Part shown: piece by piece, positions 1 to 9,954 of the stretch
Numbering within the stretch: the first letter of the stretch is position 1
Layout of the letters: the number at the start of each line of letters is the position of its first letter
Assembly (NCBI GenBank): GCA_029213065.1
Contig: JARGPH010000008.1
Location: forward strand, 108,182-172,181
Source: Verrucomicrobiales bacterium
GTDB lineage: Bacteria > Verrucomicrobiota > Verrucomicrobiia > Verrucomicrobiales > DEV007
DNA: 64,000 nucleotides
Direction: 5' to 3'
Made by a program: the position numbers and the translations under genes
Notes under the pieces: model-generated
The model's database searches: none
The model's input: the letters and a program-made list of their open reading frames with translations, nothing else
What the model was told of the DNA's origin: nothing

Positions 1-1552
1 ACCCTGGACCTGTGAATACAATTTTCACACCAGATGCGGACTGATGGAGGCGGATGGTTCTTCCGTTTATTCCGCTCACGAAGCGATTGTCGAATCGGTC
101 GGACGATACAACTGGTTCATCGGAAACGATGCCAGAGACTATCGTTGGGATGGTCATAACCGCCCCAAGGTGCTCGGGTTGAATGCGAACTTTTATCGCA
201 ATGTCATGATGGCCGATCGCATCAAAGGAATCGCAACCGGCGGTGACGGAGCCCGCCTCAAGGGGGATTTTCACGAGGTGTATAATAACGTGGGGATCTA
301 CAAATGGTCGGATATAGATGTCGCTCTCGATAAGGGCGGGAACGCTCACTCCTTGACTCGAAATAATGCTTCAGACAAATTGACCGGTAATGTCAAAGAC
401 CCTGCGGTGGCCTCTAACAATCATTTCGGGAATCCGCCGATGGGGATTCTTTTGCGCGATCCGGACAACTGGGATTTCCGTCCAAGAGCGGGGAGAACCC
501 AGCTGATTGATCAGGGGGTCCCGACGACTTGCCGCATCAATGGAAAGACTGTCGATGTGACGGCCGGCTTCAATGGACGTGCACCGGATATCGGAGCATA
601 CGAAGCGGGTGACGGTTTCTACTGGATTCCCGGTCGTCAGGAAGCCGCCGCGGCCATGCCGGTTCCCCGGGCCGATGGCGAGTATGTTCAGCTCGACACG
701 GACCTCATGTATCTTATCGGCCTGGGAGGCGTCAGTGCGAAGATCTATTTTGGCTCAGCACCGGATGAACTTTCTCTTCTCGCGAGTAAAACCCATCCCG
801 AAAATATTGTAAAACTCTCCGACTTCACTGCTCTGAAAGGCGATTCGACCTACTACTGGCGGGTCGACACGGTGCTAGCTGACTCAACCGTGATTCCGGG
901 AGAGGTTTGGTCGTTTACGACGATGCTCGAGCGGACTTTTATCTCCCTGACAAAGCGCTCCCTGAACGGGGGCGCAACCTGGCTTCAGCGGGCCTCAGGT
1001 GGCGCCCTTCACTATGAGAATAAAGGCAAGGCTCCCAAAAACCGCGCGCTGATTTACTCGTCGGAAGCATTTCAGTCAGACGGAGGCTTCCGGTTGAAGG
1101 TGGGATATACGACCGGCCTTATCGGGTCTGCCGGAGCGCATCAACTTTCTTTCGGATTGATCAGCACCGATACCGATTTGTCCAGCTATGCCGGTTTCAA
1201 TCCTTTCAAATCTGAGCCCGGCGTCTACAGCCTCGGGGTCAATCTGACGGGCGATCCGGCTGCCCGGGGATTGAACTTCACTGACGGGAAGGTCTGCACG
1301 ACGCTGGATGAGTCGGGAACCCATGTCCAGTTCGGGACCCATAAGAAGTTCCAATTCAATGAGTCCAATCTCGTTGTCATTGATATCGATGGCGACGGCA
1401 ACTGGAGCTATTCCATCAACGGGATCACGGAGGCCACCGGGAAGATTTCAGGCGGCTTTGATCTGACGAAAAGCTACCGCGTGGCAGTCTATGGTCAGGA
1501 CGACAACAAGGACGGAAAAGCGATTCAGCATATTTCGCTGTATCGAAAGTAG
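1..1552 (+). CDS. Beta-helix / lectin-like exported protein, C-terminal part (5' truncated by window edge)
   Basis: The reading frame is open from base 2, with no start or stop before the first Met at 44, so only the C-terminal part of a larger protein is visible. Counting from that Met, residues 1-195 have the Asn/Gly-rich look of the end of a right-handed beta-helix, finishing in a motif (DIGAYEAG) common at the end of such folds. Residues about 200-300 resemble a fibronectin-III-like module (YYWRVDTV then WSFTT). Residues about 305-502 form a beta-rich, probably concanavalin/lectin-like domain that recurs in the autotransporter at 21673-23736, with LSFGL, FTDG and YGQD in the same order. 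The likely role is carbohydrate binding or cleavage outside the cell. The catalytic part, if there is one, lies outside the window. Fold calls are inference from residue patterns. Confidence 0.6.
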   Translation, partial: PWTCEYNFHTRCGLMEADGSSVYSAHEAIVESVGRYNWFIGNDARDYRWDGHNRPKVLGLNANFYRNVMMADRIKGIATGGDGARLKGDFHEVYNNVGIYKWSDIDVALDKGGNAHSLTRNNASDKLTGNVKDPAVASNNHFGNPPMGILLRDPDNWDFRPRAGRTQLIDQGVPTTCRINGKTVDVTAGFNGRAPDIGAYEAGDGFYWIPGRQEAAAAMPVPRADGEYVQLDTDLMYLIGLGGVSAKIYFGSAPDELSLLASKTHPENIVKLSDFTALKGDSTYYWRVDTVLADSTVIPGEVWSFTTMLERTFISLTKRSLNGGATWLQRASGGALHYENKGKAPKNRALIYSSEAFQSDGGFRLKVGYTTGLIGSAGAHQLSFGLISTDTDLSSYAGFNPFKSEPGVYSLGVNLTGDPAARGLNFTDGKVCTTLDESGTHVQFGTHKKFQFNESNLVVIDIDGDGNWSYSINGITEATGKISGGFDLTKSYRVAVYGQDDNKDGKAIQHISLYRK

Positions 1553-1597
1553 GGCGGCTCTTCCGCTGGAAGCAATCGCGGTAGCGCAAGATTATCT

Positions 1598-1629
1598 GAA
1601 TAAATATTCACTTGAGGGAATATTCACTT
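1598..1629. promoter_or_regulatory. Candidate ArsR operator: two GAATA/TATTC sites and an 11-bp direct repeat
   Basis: GAATAAATATTC (1598-1609) and GAATATTC (1618-1625) are two dyad elements. The 11-mer AATATTCACTT occurs at 1603-1613 and again at 1619-1629, a period of 16 bp. The element lies about 95 bp upstream of the arsenite efflux gene, in the only intergenic gap before acr3-arsR. AT-rich dyads of this type are typical ArsR-family operators. Assignment to the downstream ArsR is inference. Confidence 0.4.
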
Positions 1630-1722
1630 TGGGGTATGTGGTTTTATGTCGTGTTGAAGAGCACATGGCATCGATGCATTCACGACTTATAAATCTGCCT
1701 TTCCACCTGACCAAAATTCGAC

Positions 1723-2829
1723 ATGAGTCTCGACAAATCCTCCATGGGCTTCTTTGAGCGTCACCTCACGATCTGGGTAACGCTTTGTATTCTTGCGGGG
1801 ATCGGTCTGGGCAAACTGGCTCCCGGTCTCGCTAAGGCACTCGACGGAATGGCGATTTATGTGAATGACGCGCCGGTTGTTTCCATCCCCATCGCAATCT
1901 GTCTCTTTTTCATGATGTATCCCATCATGGTGAAAATTGATTTCGGGGAAGTGGTGAAAGCGACTCGCAGTCCCCGTCCGGTGTTTCTGACCCTCTTCGT
2001 CAACTGGGCGGTGAAGCCGTTTACGATGCTCGGAATCGCGACTCTTTTTCTGGGAGTGTTATTTAAAGAGAAGCTTCCCGGAACTGAAGTGGTCAAGGAT
2101 GGCTCGGAGGTGGAGCTCTACCGCTCCTACATCTCCGGAGCGATTCTGCTGGGGATTGCCCCCTGCACGGCGATGGTGTTGGTTTGGAGTCACCTTGCCC
2201 GTGGCAATCAGGGGCTCACACTCGTCATGGTCGCGATCAACTCGCTTACGATGCTGGTGCTCTACGGCGTTCTCGGTGGATGGCTTCTCGGAGTCAATCA
2301 CATGCCGGTTCCGTGGGAGGCGCTCTTGCTTTCCGTGGGCATTTATGTCGCCTTTCCACTGGTGAGCGGTTACTACTCGCGGCGGTGGATTCTGCGGGCG
2401 AAAGGGGCCGACTGGTTTAACGGTCGATTTCTCCGCTATTTAACGCCGGTTTCCATCGGTGCGCTGCTGGTCACTCTGGTCCTTTTGTTCAGTTTTAAAG
2501 GGGAGACGATCCTCGCCAATCCGCTTACGATTCTCTGGATCGCGATTCCGCTGGCCCTGCAGACGCTCTTGATTTTCGGGATCACTTACCTCGCGGCGAA
2601 GGTGTTGAAATTTCGATTCGAAGATGCCGCTCCCGCAGCGATGATTGGTGCGTCGAATCACTTTGAAGTGGCGATCGCCACTGCGGTGATGCTCTTCGGT
2701 CTCTCCTCGGGCGCGGCGCTGGCCACGGTTGTCGGTGTGCTCATTGAGGTTCCCCTGATGCTCTTCCTGGTTCGCATTTGCCAGCGGACGAGAGGATGGT
2801 TCGGTGCAACCCGTTCAGAGGGGAAATGA
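1723..2829 (+). CDS. acr3: ACR3-family arsenite efflux permease
   Basis: The 368-residue length and about ten hydrophobic segments match the ACR3 (bile acid:sodium symporter-like) arsenite exporters. ACR3 proteins extrude As(OH)3 across the inner membrane using the proton motive force. The family signature [15 protein letters not shown] is present, with the conserved Cys at residue 148, and the second signature [14 protein letters not shown] is near the C-terminus. An alternative Met lies six codons further on (residue 8). The stop overlaps the start of the ArsR regulator (ATGA), so the two are almost certainly co-transcribed and repressed by that regulator. No arsC-type arsenate reductase is adjacent. 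Confidence 0.92.
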   Translation: MSLDKSSMGFFERHLTIWVTLCILAGIGLGKLAPGLAKALDGMAIYVNDAPVVSIPIAICLFFMMYPIMVKIDFGEVVKATRSPRPVFLTLFVNWAVKPFTMLGIATLFLGVLFKEKLPGTEVVKDGSEVELYRSYISGAILLGIAPCTAMVLVWSHLARGNQGLTLVMVAINSLTMLVLYGVLGGWLLGVNHMPVPWEALLLSVGIYVAFPLVSGYYSRRWILRAKGADWFNGRFLRYLTPVSIGALLVTLVLLFSFKGETILANPLTILWIAIPLALQTLLIFGITYLAAKVLKFRFEDAAPAAMIGASNHFEVAIATAVMLFGLSSGAALATVVGVLIEVPLMLFLVRICQRTRGWFGATRSEGK

Positions 2830-3206
2830 GTCATCAGAAAATCAAGATCCCTCTCGTGGAAGACTATCTCTCAGTTTACAAATGCCTTGGCGAGCTCACC
2901 CGGTTGCGCATTCTCAACCTGTTGAAACACGGTCCGCTTTGCGTTTGTCATGTTCAGGATGTGCTCGGTGAGCCACAGCCGAAGGTTTCGAAACAGCTTG
3001 CCTACCTCAAGCGACACGGCGTGATCGAATCGCTGCGCCACGCCAATTGGACGATCTACCGCTTGTCCGGTGAGCCCGGTTCTATTCTGGCGCAGAACCT
3101 GAAATGCCTCGAAGACGGAGCCTTTCAGGAATCTGTTTTTCTGGAGGACTTGGAGCGACTCAGACAAGTCGATACCTCTGCAGCCTGTCTTCCCGGCGAG
3201 GGCTGA
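2826..3206 (+). CDS. arsR: ArsR-family metalloid-responsive repressor
   Basis: A 126-residue winged-helix protein. The start at 2826 is chosen because it overlaps the acr3 stop (ATGA), has an AGAGGGG Shine-Dalgarno-like run just upstream, and removes an N-terminal extension read out of acr3. The motif PLCVCHVQD puts Cys39 and Cys41 at the start of the DNA-recognition region, as in As(III)/Sb(III)-sensing ArsR proteins (ELCVCDL type). The helix-turn-helix spans roughly residues 43-68. Known ArsR proteins bind arsenite through these Cys residues and release the operator. Here the regulator follows the pump it presumably controls, and the dyads at 1598-1629 are the likely target. Confidence 0.9.
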   Translation: MSHQKIKIPLVEDYLSVYKCLGELTRLRILNLLKHGPLCVCHVQDVLGEPQPKVSKQLAYLKRHGVIESLRHANWTIYRLSGEPGSILAQNLKCLEDGAFQESVFLEDLERLRQVDTSAACLPGEG

Positions 3207-3264
3207 TTTGCGGCAATGCTCATCACCCATGGTACGTGGTTCTTCCCTGTGTTTGAATGCAGTG

Positions 3265-3281
3265 GTGGATTTAGAGTATGG
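3265..3281 (+). promoter_or_regulatory. GTGGA-N7-TATGG element, site 1
   Basis: Exact match to the bipartite motif GTGGA-N7-TATGG (spacer TTTAGAG), 68 bp upstream of the Met chosen for the sulfatase at 3350 and inside the only gap before that operon. A T-run follows directly. It is one of six exact copies in the window, all intergenic and oriented toward a gene. The promoter or operator role is inferred. Confidence 0.55.
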
Positions 3282-3349
3282 TTGTTTTTCCGCAATCCCG
3301 GATACTGGAAGCCAACTTCTTGCCGAGAGTATCGGAATTGAATTTGAGT

Positions 3350-4720
3350 ATGAGAAAAATCCTGTCAGGCCGTTTCACGGTTCTCTTTGCCTTGAGCGCT
3401 TTGCTTTCCCCGATTGCGATCGCTGAAGGGGAGCAACCCAACATCGTTTTTATCATGGCCGATGACCTCGGTCCGGGATGGGTCGATTACGACGACAGCA
3501 ATCCTGAGGTCAACACGCCCAACCTGCAGCGAATCGCCGAGAGCGGAATGGTCTTTACCAGAGCTTATGCGGCCTGCCCGGTCTGTTCACCGACGCGGGC
3601 GGCCTGCATTACCGGAATGTCTCCGGCACAAATCGGGATGACCACGCATATTCCGGGGAAGGCGGGCAACGAACGTCCCGGGCCAAAGGGCGGTCCGACT
3701 GACGCGGAATCGCTCAAGCACCTGCCCCTCGAGCTGCCCAGTTATGCGCGTGAGTTGAAAAAGCTGGGATACGCGACCGGCTTCATCGGGAAATGGCATT
3801 TGGCAGGGGAAGGCTCTATGGGAACCCGGGATGGAATCGTGAACAGTGAGTGGCACCCCGAGCACTACGGCTTTGACAGCAACATCGGAGGTTGTGCCTA
3901 CGGACAACCCAAATCCTGGTTTGATCCTTATCGCAATGGAACGATTACGAATCGCAGGAAGGGTGAGTATTTGACTGACCGTTTAGGCGATGAGGCGGCA
4001 TCTTTTATAGAGACGAACAAAGGCAGACCCTTTCATCTGACCTTTTGGCCCTACTCGGTTCACACTCCGATCAAGGCCCCGCAGGACCTCGTGAAAAAGA
4101 ATGGTGGCAACAACTACCGCGCGATGCTCGAAAGCCTCGATGGTGCAGTGGGCAAAGTGATCGATGCAGTCGAGGCGACCGGAACCCTTGAGAACACCAT
4201 GCTTGTTTTTTATTCTGATAACGGTGGTCATATCCCCACCGAATGGCTCGCTGATAAAAAAGCATCTCTGCTCGAAGGAGGGGTGCGGGTTCCCATGGTC
4301 GTGAGTTGGCCGGGAGTGATTGGAGGCGGAACGAGTTGTGATGTTCCCGTCAATACGATGGACTTTTTCCCGACCTTTGTGCATGCGGCAGGGGGAACTA
4401 CTGCGGATATAGAATCGTTGGAAGGGCTCGATCTTAAGCCGCTCTTTGACGGGAGCGGCAAACTGGATCGCGATGCGCTCTACTGGCACTATCCTCATAA
4501 CCGCATGGAGGTTTCCCACTACATGGGCGGCACGATTCTCGAAGGTGACTGGAAATTTTACAGGGGATACGGATTGATTCCTGACAAACTGTTTCATCTC
4601 AAAGACGATCCGATGGAAAAGAAAAATGTTCTGAAGGCGCACGCGGATTTGGGCGCGCGACTCCGGGGGAAACTTGAGGCCTACCTGGAAAAAGTTTCGG
4701 CTCAGATGCCGAAAAGCTAG
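3350..4720 (+). CDS. Sulfatase, Cys-type (FGly-dependent), exported
   Basis: Type I sulfatase of the alkaline phosphatase superfamily, 456 residues from the Met at 3350. This start gives a clean signal peptide (MRKILSGRFTVLFALSALL), whereas the longer open frame from 3278 would begin inside the upstream GTGGA-N7-TATGG element. Visible active-site features are the ADD metal ligands at residues 38-39, the formylglycine site C-S-P-T-R with Cys79, GKWHL, and the SDNGG metal motif. The enzyme should hydrolyse sulfate esters, probably on an exported or surface-bound glycan, after conversion of Cys79 by a maturase not present in this window. It heads a run of five same-strand genes reaching 10716. 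The substrate cannot be read from the sequence. Confidence 0.9.
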   Translation: MRKILSGRFTVLFALSALLSPIAIAEGEQPNIVFIMADDLGPGWVDYDDSNPEVNTPNLQRIAESGMVFTRAYAACPVCSPTRAACITGMSPAQIGMTTHIPGKAGNERPGPKGGPTDAESLKHLPLELPSYARELKKLGYATGFIGKWHLAGEGSMGTRDGIVNSEWHPEHYGFDSNIGGCAYGQPKSWFDPYRNGTITNRRKGEYLTDRLGDEAASFIETNKGRPFHLTFWPYSVHTPIKAPQDLVKKNGGNNYRAMLESLDGAVGKVIDAVEATGTLENTMLVFYSDNGGHIPTEWLADKKASLLEGGVRVPMVVSWPGVIGGGTSCDVPVNTMDFFPTFVHAAGGTTADIESLEGLDLKPLFDGSGKLDRDALYWHYPHNRMEVSHYMGGTILEGDWKFYRGYGLIPDKLFHLKDDPMEKKNVLKAHADLGARLRGKLEAYLEKVSAQMPKS

Positions 4721-4741
4721 GTCCACCATCCTGAAGAATCA

Positions 4742-6025
4742 ATGAAGCCCTTTCCAATTGCCCCGACAAGACGCCACTTTCTCAAAGGTGCAGGTGTCTC
4801 CCTGACATTGCCATTTCTCGAATCTCTGGACGCGGAGGAGGAGGTGGCCTCTGCCAGGCGAATGGTCTTCGTCAGTACCGGGTTGGGGATGAATCCAGCT
4901 ACTTTCTTTCCGAACGAGTTCGGGGCTGACTTCACGGCTTCGCCGGTCCTGCCTGCAATGATGGAGCATCGTGGTGATTTCACCTTGTTCTCCCACATGG
5001 ATCACCCGAACATCTTCAACAAACACGGGGGAATTAAATCACTCCTCAACGGGGTTCAGAATGATAACTCCAAACCCGGGGAGAACGTTTCCATCGACCA
5101 GGTGGCGGCAACCCATCTGGGATACACGACTCGCTTCCCGTCACTGCATATCTCGCTGGGTGGCGCTGAAAATGCATCCTACACGCCATCCGGAATCCGG
5201 CTTCGGCAGGAGACCTCGCCTCATGCTCTGTTTCAGAAACTGTTTGTTGCCGACTCTGCCGCGGCCAGCAAAGCCCGTGCGCTGGAGTTGAAGGAACAGG
5301 GAAGTGTCCTTGATTTGATACGAACTCAGGCCCGCCGACTCGAGAGTGGTGTGAGTCGTGCTGATCGAAACAAGCTGGAGGAATATCTGACCGCGATTCG
5401 CGAAGCCGAGGAGCGCCTTCAGGGGATTCGCCGCTGGCAGAATATCGATAAGCCGGAAGTGGGCGACGACGAATACGATCCCCGCGCGCACGGGGATGGA
5501 AGTATGGATTACGGATTTCTCGGGCCGATCATGTTTGATCTGCTTGCTCTGGCGCTGCAGTCGGACTCCAGTCGGATCATTACCGCGAACTTCGGGATGC
5601 ATAACCATGTCATCGAGCTCGACGGCGTTTCCACAGGTTACCATTCGCTGTCTCATCACGGGAAGCGGGAAAGTCAGCTTCGTCAGCTTCAGATTATCGA
5701 AACGTTTTACATTACGCAGCTGTCCCGCTTCATAGCAAAACTCAAGGCTTCGAATACCGTGGGGGGATCTCTCTTCGATGATACCATGGTGTTCTTTGGC
5801 AGCGGGATCAGCGATGCCTCGCGCCACTCCAATCGCAACCTTCCCATCATCCTCGCGGGCGGCGGATTGAAACATCAGGGGCACTACGACGCCGTGCAGC
5901 ACAACGGAAGACAAACCCCGTTGAACAATCTTTTCACCACCATGCTGCAAAATTTCGGGATCGAGACCGAAGCCTTCAACGGGGCTACTGGAGATCTTAA
6001 CCACGTTTTGGGGGGCAGGGCATGA
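4742..6025 (+). CDS. DUF1552 family protein, Tat-type signal
   Basis: A 427-residue protein of the DUF1552 family, common in Planctomycetes and Verrucomicrobia and usually paired with DUF1592-type cytochrome proteins. The N-terminus RRHFLKGAGVSLTLPFLESL is a twin-arginine-like signal. The order of motifs (FVSTGLGMNP, HGGIKSLLNG, FGSGISDASRHSN, LPIILAGGG) fits the family, which is related in fold to the DUF1501/sulfatase-like alkaline phosphatase superfamily. No biochemical function is established. It starts 21 bp after the sulfatase and its stop overlaps the start of the next gene (ATGA), indicating translational coupling with the cytochrome protein. Confidence 0.85.
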   Translation: MKPFPIAPTRRHFLKGAGVSLTLPFLESLDAEEEVASARRMVFVSTGLGMNPATFFPNEFGADFTASPVLPAMMEHRGDFTLFSHMDHPNIFNKHGGIKSLLNGVQNDNSKPGENVSIDQVAATHLGYTTRFPSLHISLGGAENASYTPSGIRLRQETSPHALFQKLFVADSAAASKARALELKEQGSVLDLIRTQARRLESGVSRADRNKLEEYLTAIREAEERLQGIRRWQNIDKPEVGDDEYDPRAHGDGSMDYGFLGPIMFDLLALALQSDSSRIITANFGMHNHVIELDGVSTGYHSLSHHGKRESQLRQLQIIETFYITQLSRFIAKLKASNTVGGSLFDDTMVFFGSGISDASRHSNRNLPIILAGGGLKHQGHYDAVQHNGRQTPLNNLFTTMLQNFGIETEAFNGATGDLNHVLGGRA

Positions 6026-8421
6026 TGTTCAGGAAACCTGCGCGACGGTTCCGTGCCAGTGGCGATTCAATCGGTGCGTCGCGGTCATTACACCCTGTTG
6101 GATCATTGATCCTACCCTGTTTTGCCGCCTCTCTTCTAGCCGCTCACGCTGCCGATTCGTATGCTCCGATTAAGCCTTTTCTCGAGCGCTACTGCATCGA
6201 CTGTCATGGCGAAACGAAGCAGAAGGGGGAAGTCCGGTTGGATGATTTTGACGCGATCGACGGGGCGCTCTGGTCAACTATTTACGACCAGATCCACTAC
6301 AGGGATATGCCGCCTGAGGACGAATTGCAGCCTTCCGAAGCGGAGCTCGCATCGGTTGCAACGCTTGTTGAGAAAATTTCCCGGGACGACGAGTTTTCCA
6401 TCGCGACCGGCTATCGCCGTCTCAACCGGCGCGAGTATGCGAATACGGTTCGAGATCTCCTTGGTCTGAAGAAGGGACTCTACGATCCTGCGGCACGAGT
6501 TTTTGAAGAGGAGATCGAACACGGCTTCGATACGAATGCGGAGAAGTTGGTGATCTCGAATGAGTTGCTTCTCGAATACCTCGACTCGGCTGAGCGCAGT
6601 TTGCGGACCGCGCTTTTTCTCGATGATCTTGAGAAGCCTCTCACAGAAGTCAGGAGTTACAGTGCCGGAAAACTGTCAGGAGGGGATCGCCGCTACACCA
6701 CGAATAAGAAAAAATCGACCGTCCTGAGGGGCGGAGGTGATTATTACGCGAACAGGAAAGCGGGGCGGGTCGCTGTGGCCGGAAACTACCGGGTTACCAT
6801 TTCCGCTGCGGGGGTGGATCGCGATAACTACGGCAGCCTGAAATTGGCTCCGGCAGAGGGACCTGTCAAAATGGGCATTGGTGCCGTGCTCGATGGGGCC
6901 GGCCGCGAAGTGGTTGAAACGTTTGATTTGAAAGATGACGAGTTTGAAAGCTACGAGGCCGTGATCTGGATCGAGAAAGGAGGGTATCCTTCGGTGAGTT
7001 TTTTGAATGGAGCCGGGAAGCCCGCTGCCTCAATTCGGCAGGCGATTCGTCGACGCAAACTCAAACCTGAAAACAATCCGAAGAACTACCGGGGACCGGG
7101 GGTGGAGGTTGCCGGATTTAAAGTCGAGGGTCCGCTCGATCCGGAGTGGCCGCCGTCGACTTACCGCACGATTTTCCGTCTCGAAGAGATGCCTGATTTC
7201 GAAGATCCCACTGTTCGCGAAAAACTGCTTGGGAACTTCTTGTCCCGCTCGTTTCGTCGTGTTGCGGTGGAGGATGACCTGAAGGATTACCGCGACTATC
7301 TCGGTCGGCAATATCAGAGAACAGGGGATTGGCACGAAGCATTCATCAAGACTTACGCAGCGGTGATGGCATCACACGATTTTCTCTACCTCAAAGAAGA
7401 GGTAGGCGAGTTGCCTCCCTTTGATTTGGTGAGTCGACTCTCATACTTCCTCTGGAGCACAATGCCGGATCTGAAATTGCTGTCACTTGCTCACACAGGT
7501 GAGATTCGGAGACCTGATGTCTTTGCGGCGCAAGTGGAGCGGATGCTCAAGGATCGACGAAGCGAGCAATTTGTCCTCGGGTTCGCGACGCAATGGTTGT
7601 CACTCGATCTTCTCGGCGAGATGGCTCCGGGCACGAAGGGACCCTATTCCGCTTACTACAAATATCGATACGAGGACTCCTTTCGAAAGGAGACTTTACA
7701 CTACTTCCGGCATGTCCTTTTTGAAAATCAACCCGTCGGTGACTTTCTCGATTCGAATTATGCTTTCATCAATGAATCTCTCGCCCGGGCCTACGATCTG
7801 CCTTTTGAAGGTGGTTCGGAGTTCCAACGCGTCGCGCTCCCGGCGGGCTCCGTGCGAGGTGGTCTCCTCGGTCATGGGAGCATACTTTCGCTCACTTCAA
7901 ACGGAGTCGAGACACTGCCGGTAACGCGTGGACACTGGGTCCTCGCTGACCTCCTCGGGACTCCGCCGCCTCCGGCTCCGGCTGCGGTTCCCGCATTGGT
8001 TCCCGATTTGACGGGGGCGGACACCCCGCGGGCGCAGCTGATTCGTCACCGCGAGGATGCAGCCTGCTTTGAATGCCACAAGCAGATGGATCCGATCGGG
8101 CTTGCTCTCGAAAACTTTGACGTGATCGGTCGTTACCGTGAGAAATATGAGAAGTCCGGCCCTGACATTGACCCTGCGGGAGAGATGTATGAGCTTCAGT
8201 TCGAAAACGTTGCTGACCTGCGTAAGATTCTCCGAACACGCGAAGCGGATTTTGCGAAAAGTCTTACCGCTAAGCTCGCCGAATATGCCAAAGGGCGAAC
8301 GTTGAACCGGCGCGATCTTGAAATCGTGAATGAGGTCGTGGAGTCTGTCGGGGATGACGAGTACCGGTTCAAATCCCTCCTGCAGCGTTTTCTCATCAGT
8401 GAACTGATGCTCAGTCGGTAG
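6022..8421 (+). CDS. DUF1592/DUF1588/DUF1585 cytochrome-type protein with two CxxCH sites
   Basis: A 799-residue exported protein with the multidomain order of the planctomycete/verrucomicrobial cytochrome family. A PSCyt1-like N-terminal domain has a haem-binding C58-I-D-C-H, followed by DUF1587 (LNRREYANTVRDLLGL), a carbohydrate-binding-like insert (about residues 210-370), DUF1592 (RLSYFLWSTMPD), DUF1588 with a second C682-F-E-C-H motif and DPIGLALENFD, and DUF1585 at the C-terminus. The family is thought to be periplasmic and redox-linked, but its reaction is unknown. Its start overlaps the DUF1552 stop by 4 bp, the canonical partnership for these two families, and a sulfatase follows 39 bp downstream. 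Confidence 0.88.
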   Translation: MMFRKPARRFRASGDSIGASRSLHPVGSLILPCFAASLLAAHAADSYAPIKPFLERYCIDCHGETKQKGEVRLDDFDAIDGALWSTIYDQIHYRDMPPEDELQPSEAELASVATLVEKISRDDEFSIATGYRRLNRREYANTVRDLLGLKKGLYDPAARVFEEEIEHGFDTNAEKLVISNELLLEYLDSAERSLRTALFLDDLEKPLTEVRSYSAGKLSGGDRRYTTNKKKSTVLRGGGDYYANRKAGRVAVAGNYRVTISAAGVDRDNYGSLKLAPAEGPVKMGIGAVLDGAGREVVETFDLKDDEFESYEAVIWIEKGGYPSVSFLNGAGKPAASIRQAIRRRKLKPENNPKNYRGPGVEVAGFKVEGPLDPEWPPSTYRTIFRLEEMPDFEDPTVREKLLGNFLSRSFRRVAVEDDLKDYRDYLGRQYQRTGDWHEAFIKTYAAVMASHDFLYLKEEVGELPPFDLVSRLSYFLWSTMPDLKLLSLAHTGEIRRPDVFAAQVERMLKDRRSEQFVLGFATQWLSLDLLGEMAPGTKGPYSAYYKYRYEDSFRKETLHYFRHVLFENQPVGDFLDSNYAFINESLARAYDLPFEGGSEFQRVALPAGSVRGGLLGHGSILSLTSNGVETLPVTRGHWVLADLLGTPPPPAPAAVPALVPDLTGADTPRAQLIRHREDAACFECHKQMDPIGLALENFDVIGRYREKYEKSGPDIDPAGEMYELQFENVADLRKILRTREADFAKSLTAKLAEYAKGRTLNRRDLEIVNEVVESVGDDEYRFKSLLQRFLISELMLSR

Positions 8422-8460
8422 CCTTTCAATGTATCAATCAATTCTATTTCCCAATCTCTT

Positions 8461-9876
8461 ATGAAGCGAAAAAGACAAGACCTCCTCATAGCCGTCGCGC
8501 TCCTCTTCGCTCCGGTTTGTCTGTCTGTAGATGCGTCCGGTGCCGACCGTCCGAACGTGATCCTCGCAATGGCCGATGATATGGGGTGGATGGATCTGTC
8601 CGCTTTTGGAAATGATCGAGTCGCGACTCCCCATATCGATCGTCTCGCGAAAGAGGGGATCAAGCTGACTCAATACTACGCGGCCTCGGCAGTTTGCACG
8701 CCAACCCGGGTATCCGTTCTCAGCGGGAAATATCCGCTTCGTTTTAATGTCACGAGGCACTTCAATGACCGGGGGCAGTTTCTTCCGACCTGTAACACCT
8801 TGCCGAAGCTTTTGAAAACGGCGGGCTACCAAACTGCTCACGTTGGTAAATGGCACCTCGGTGGACTGCGAACCTCCGATGCGGCGCGTCGCGATGAGAT
8901 CCCCGGTCCGCGGGAGCATGGATTCGATCATTTTCTGACTCAGCGGGAGGAGCAACCGATACGCGGAAAAATGGGGCGCGAACGAACTCTCTTCCGGGAG
9001 GGCGGAACCTGTTTGTTGCGGAACGATGAAGTGGTGGGCGAAGACGATCCTTATTACTCGATGTATCTGACCGATATCTTCGGTGATGAAAGCGTTCGCC
9101 TGATCGAGGAGTTCAACGAAAACGAGGAGCCGTTTTTTCTGAATCTCTGGTGGTTGACGCCTCACAAACCCTATGAGCCGGCGCCTGAGCCTCATTGGAG
9201 CGAAACCGCTGCGTCCGGGATTTCAGACGATCAGCATCGCTTTCGTTCGATGATGGCGCGAATGGATTACAATTTTGGAAAAGTCCTCGATACGCTGGAC
9301 CGTTTGAAAATTGCCGATAACACCATCGTGATTTTTGTGAGTGATAACGGAGGTGCCTGGGAGGCTAACAACGGGAATCTCAAAGCCGGGAAAACGGATT
9401 TGCATGAGGGCGGGATTCGCGTTGCCGGGCTGGCACGATGGCCGGGGCATATTCAAGCGGGAAGCGAATCAGGTGCGTTGACTCACTCCACCGACCTCCT
9501 GCCGACGCTTTGTGCTGCCGCCGGCGTGGTGCCTCCGGAAGACGACACTTTTGATGGAAAGAACATTCTTCCAATCCTGACAGGGAAAGAAAATGAGCTC
9601 GACCGGGGGACTGTCTTTTGGCAGCTCAATCTTTACAAAAGTCTGCAGCGTCATGAGCCGAAACCGAAACCCTATGCGACCGAGGTTGCCCGCAGGGGAA
9701 AGTGGAAAATGCTCGCGATGAACGGGGAGCCTGTTGAGCTTTTTGATCTCGAAGCGGATATCTATGAGACGAAAGATGTCCTCGAGGCGAATCCTGAAAT
9801 CGTGAAGGATTTGAAGGAGGAGCTTCAGGGGTGGCTTGCCGAACCCCGGATTCAATTCGGGAATATTCCGGATTAG
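8461..9876 (+). CDS. Sulfatase, Cys-type, exported
   Basis: A 471-residue type I sulfatase. It has an N-terminal signal (hydrophobic residues 8-22, then Ala-rich to about 28), ADD metal ligands at residues 38-40, the formylglycine site C79-T-P-T-R, GKWHL, and SDNGG followed by a Lys-containing loop. All expected catalytic residues are present. It is the fourth gene of the run that begins at 3350 and probably removes sulfate from the same glycan as the first sulfatase but at a different position. The C-terminal subdomain keeps the usual beta-sheet signature ending (WKMLAMNGEPVELFDLEAD). The substrate is unknown. Confidence 0.9.
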   Translation: MKRKRQDLLIAVALLFAPVCLSVDASGADRPNVILAMADDMGWMDLSAFGNDRVATPHIDRLAKEGIKLTQYYAASAVCTPTRVSVLSGKYPLRFNVTRHFNDRGQFLPTCNTLPKLLKTAGYQTAHVGKWHLGGLRTSDAARRDEIPGPREHGFDHFLTQREEQPIRGKMGRERTLFREGGTCLLRNDEVVGEDDPYYSMYLTDIFGDESVRLIEEFNENEEPFFLNLWWLTPHKPYEPAPEPHWSETAASGISDDQHRFRSMMARMDYNFGKVLDTLDRLKIADNTIVIFVSDNGGAWEANNGNLKAGKTDLHEGGIRVAGLARWPGHIQAGSESGALTHSTDLLPTLCAAAGVVPPEDDTFDGKNILPILTGKENELDRGTVFWQLNLYKSLQRHEPKPKPYATEVARRGKWKMLAMNGEPVELFDLEADIYETKDVLEANPEIVKDLKEELQGWLAEPRIQFGNIPD

Positions 9877-9954
9877 GCCGCGAGCAGGATCCCCTGCATT
9901 TGAAGAAGAAGAATCTCATCTTCCGGCTGGTTTTCCGGGTAAGGAAACGCTTCA

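Noticed and set aside
1573..1592. Short repeat-like sequence similar to one near 44948 (TCGCGGTAGCGC)
   Set aside because: Only two short imperfect copies, no flanking structure; could be chance.
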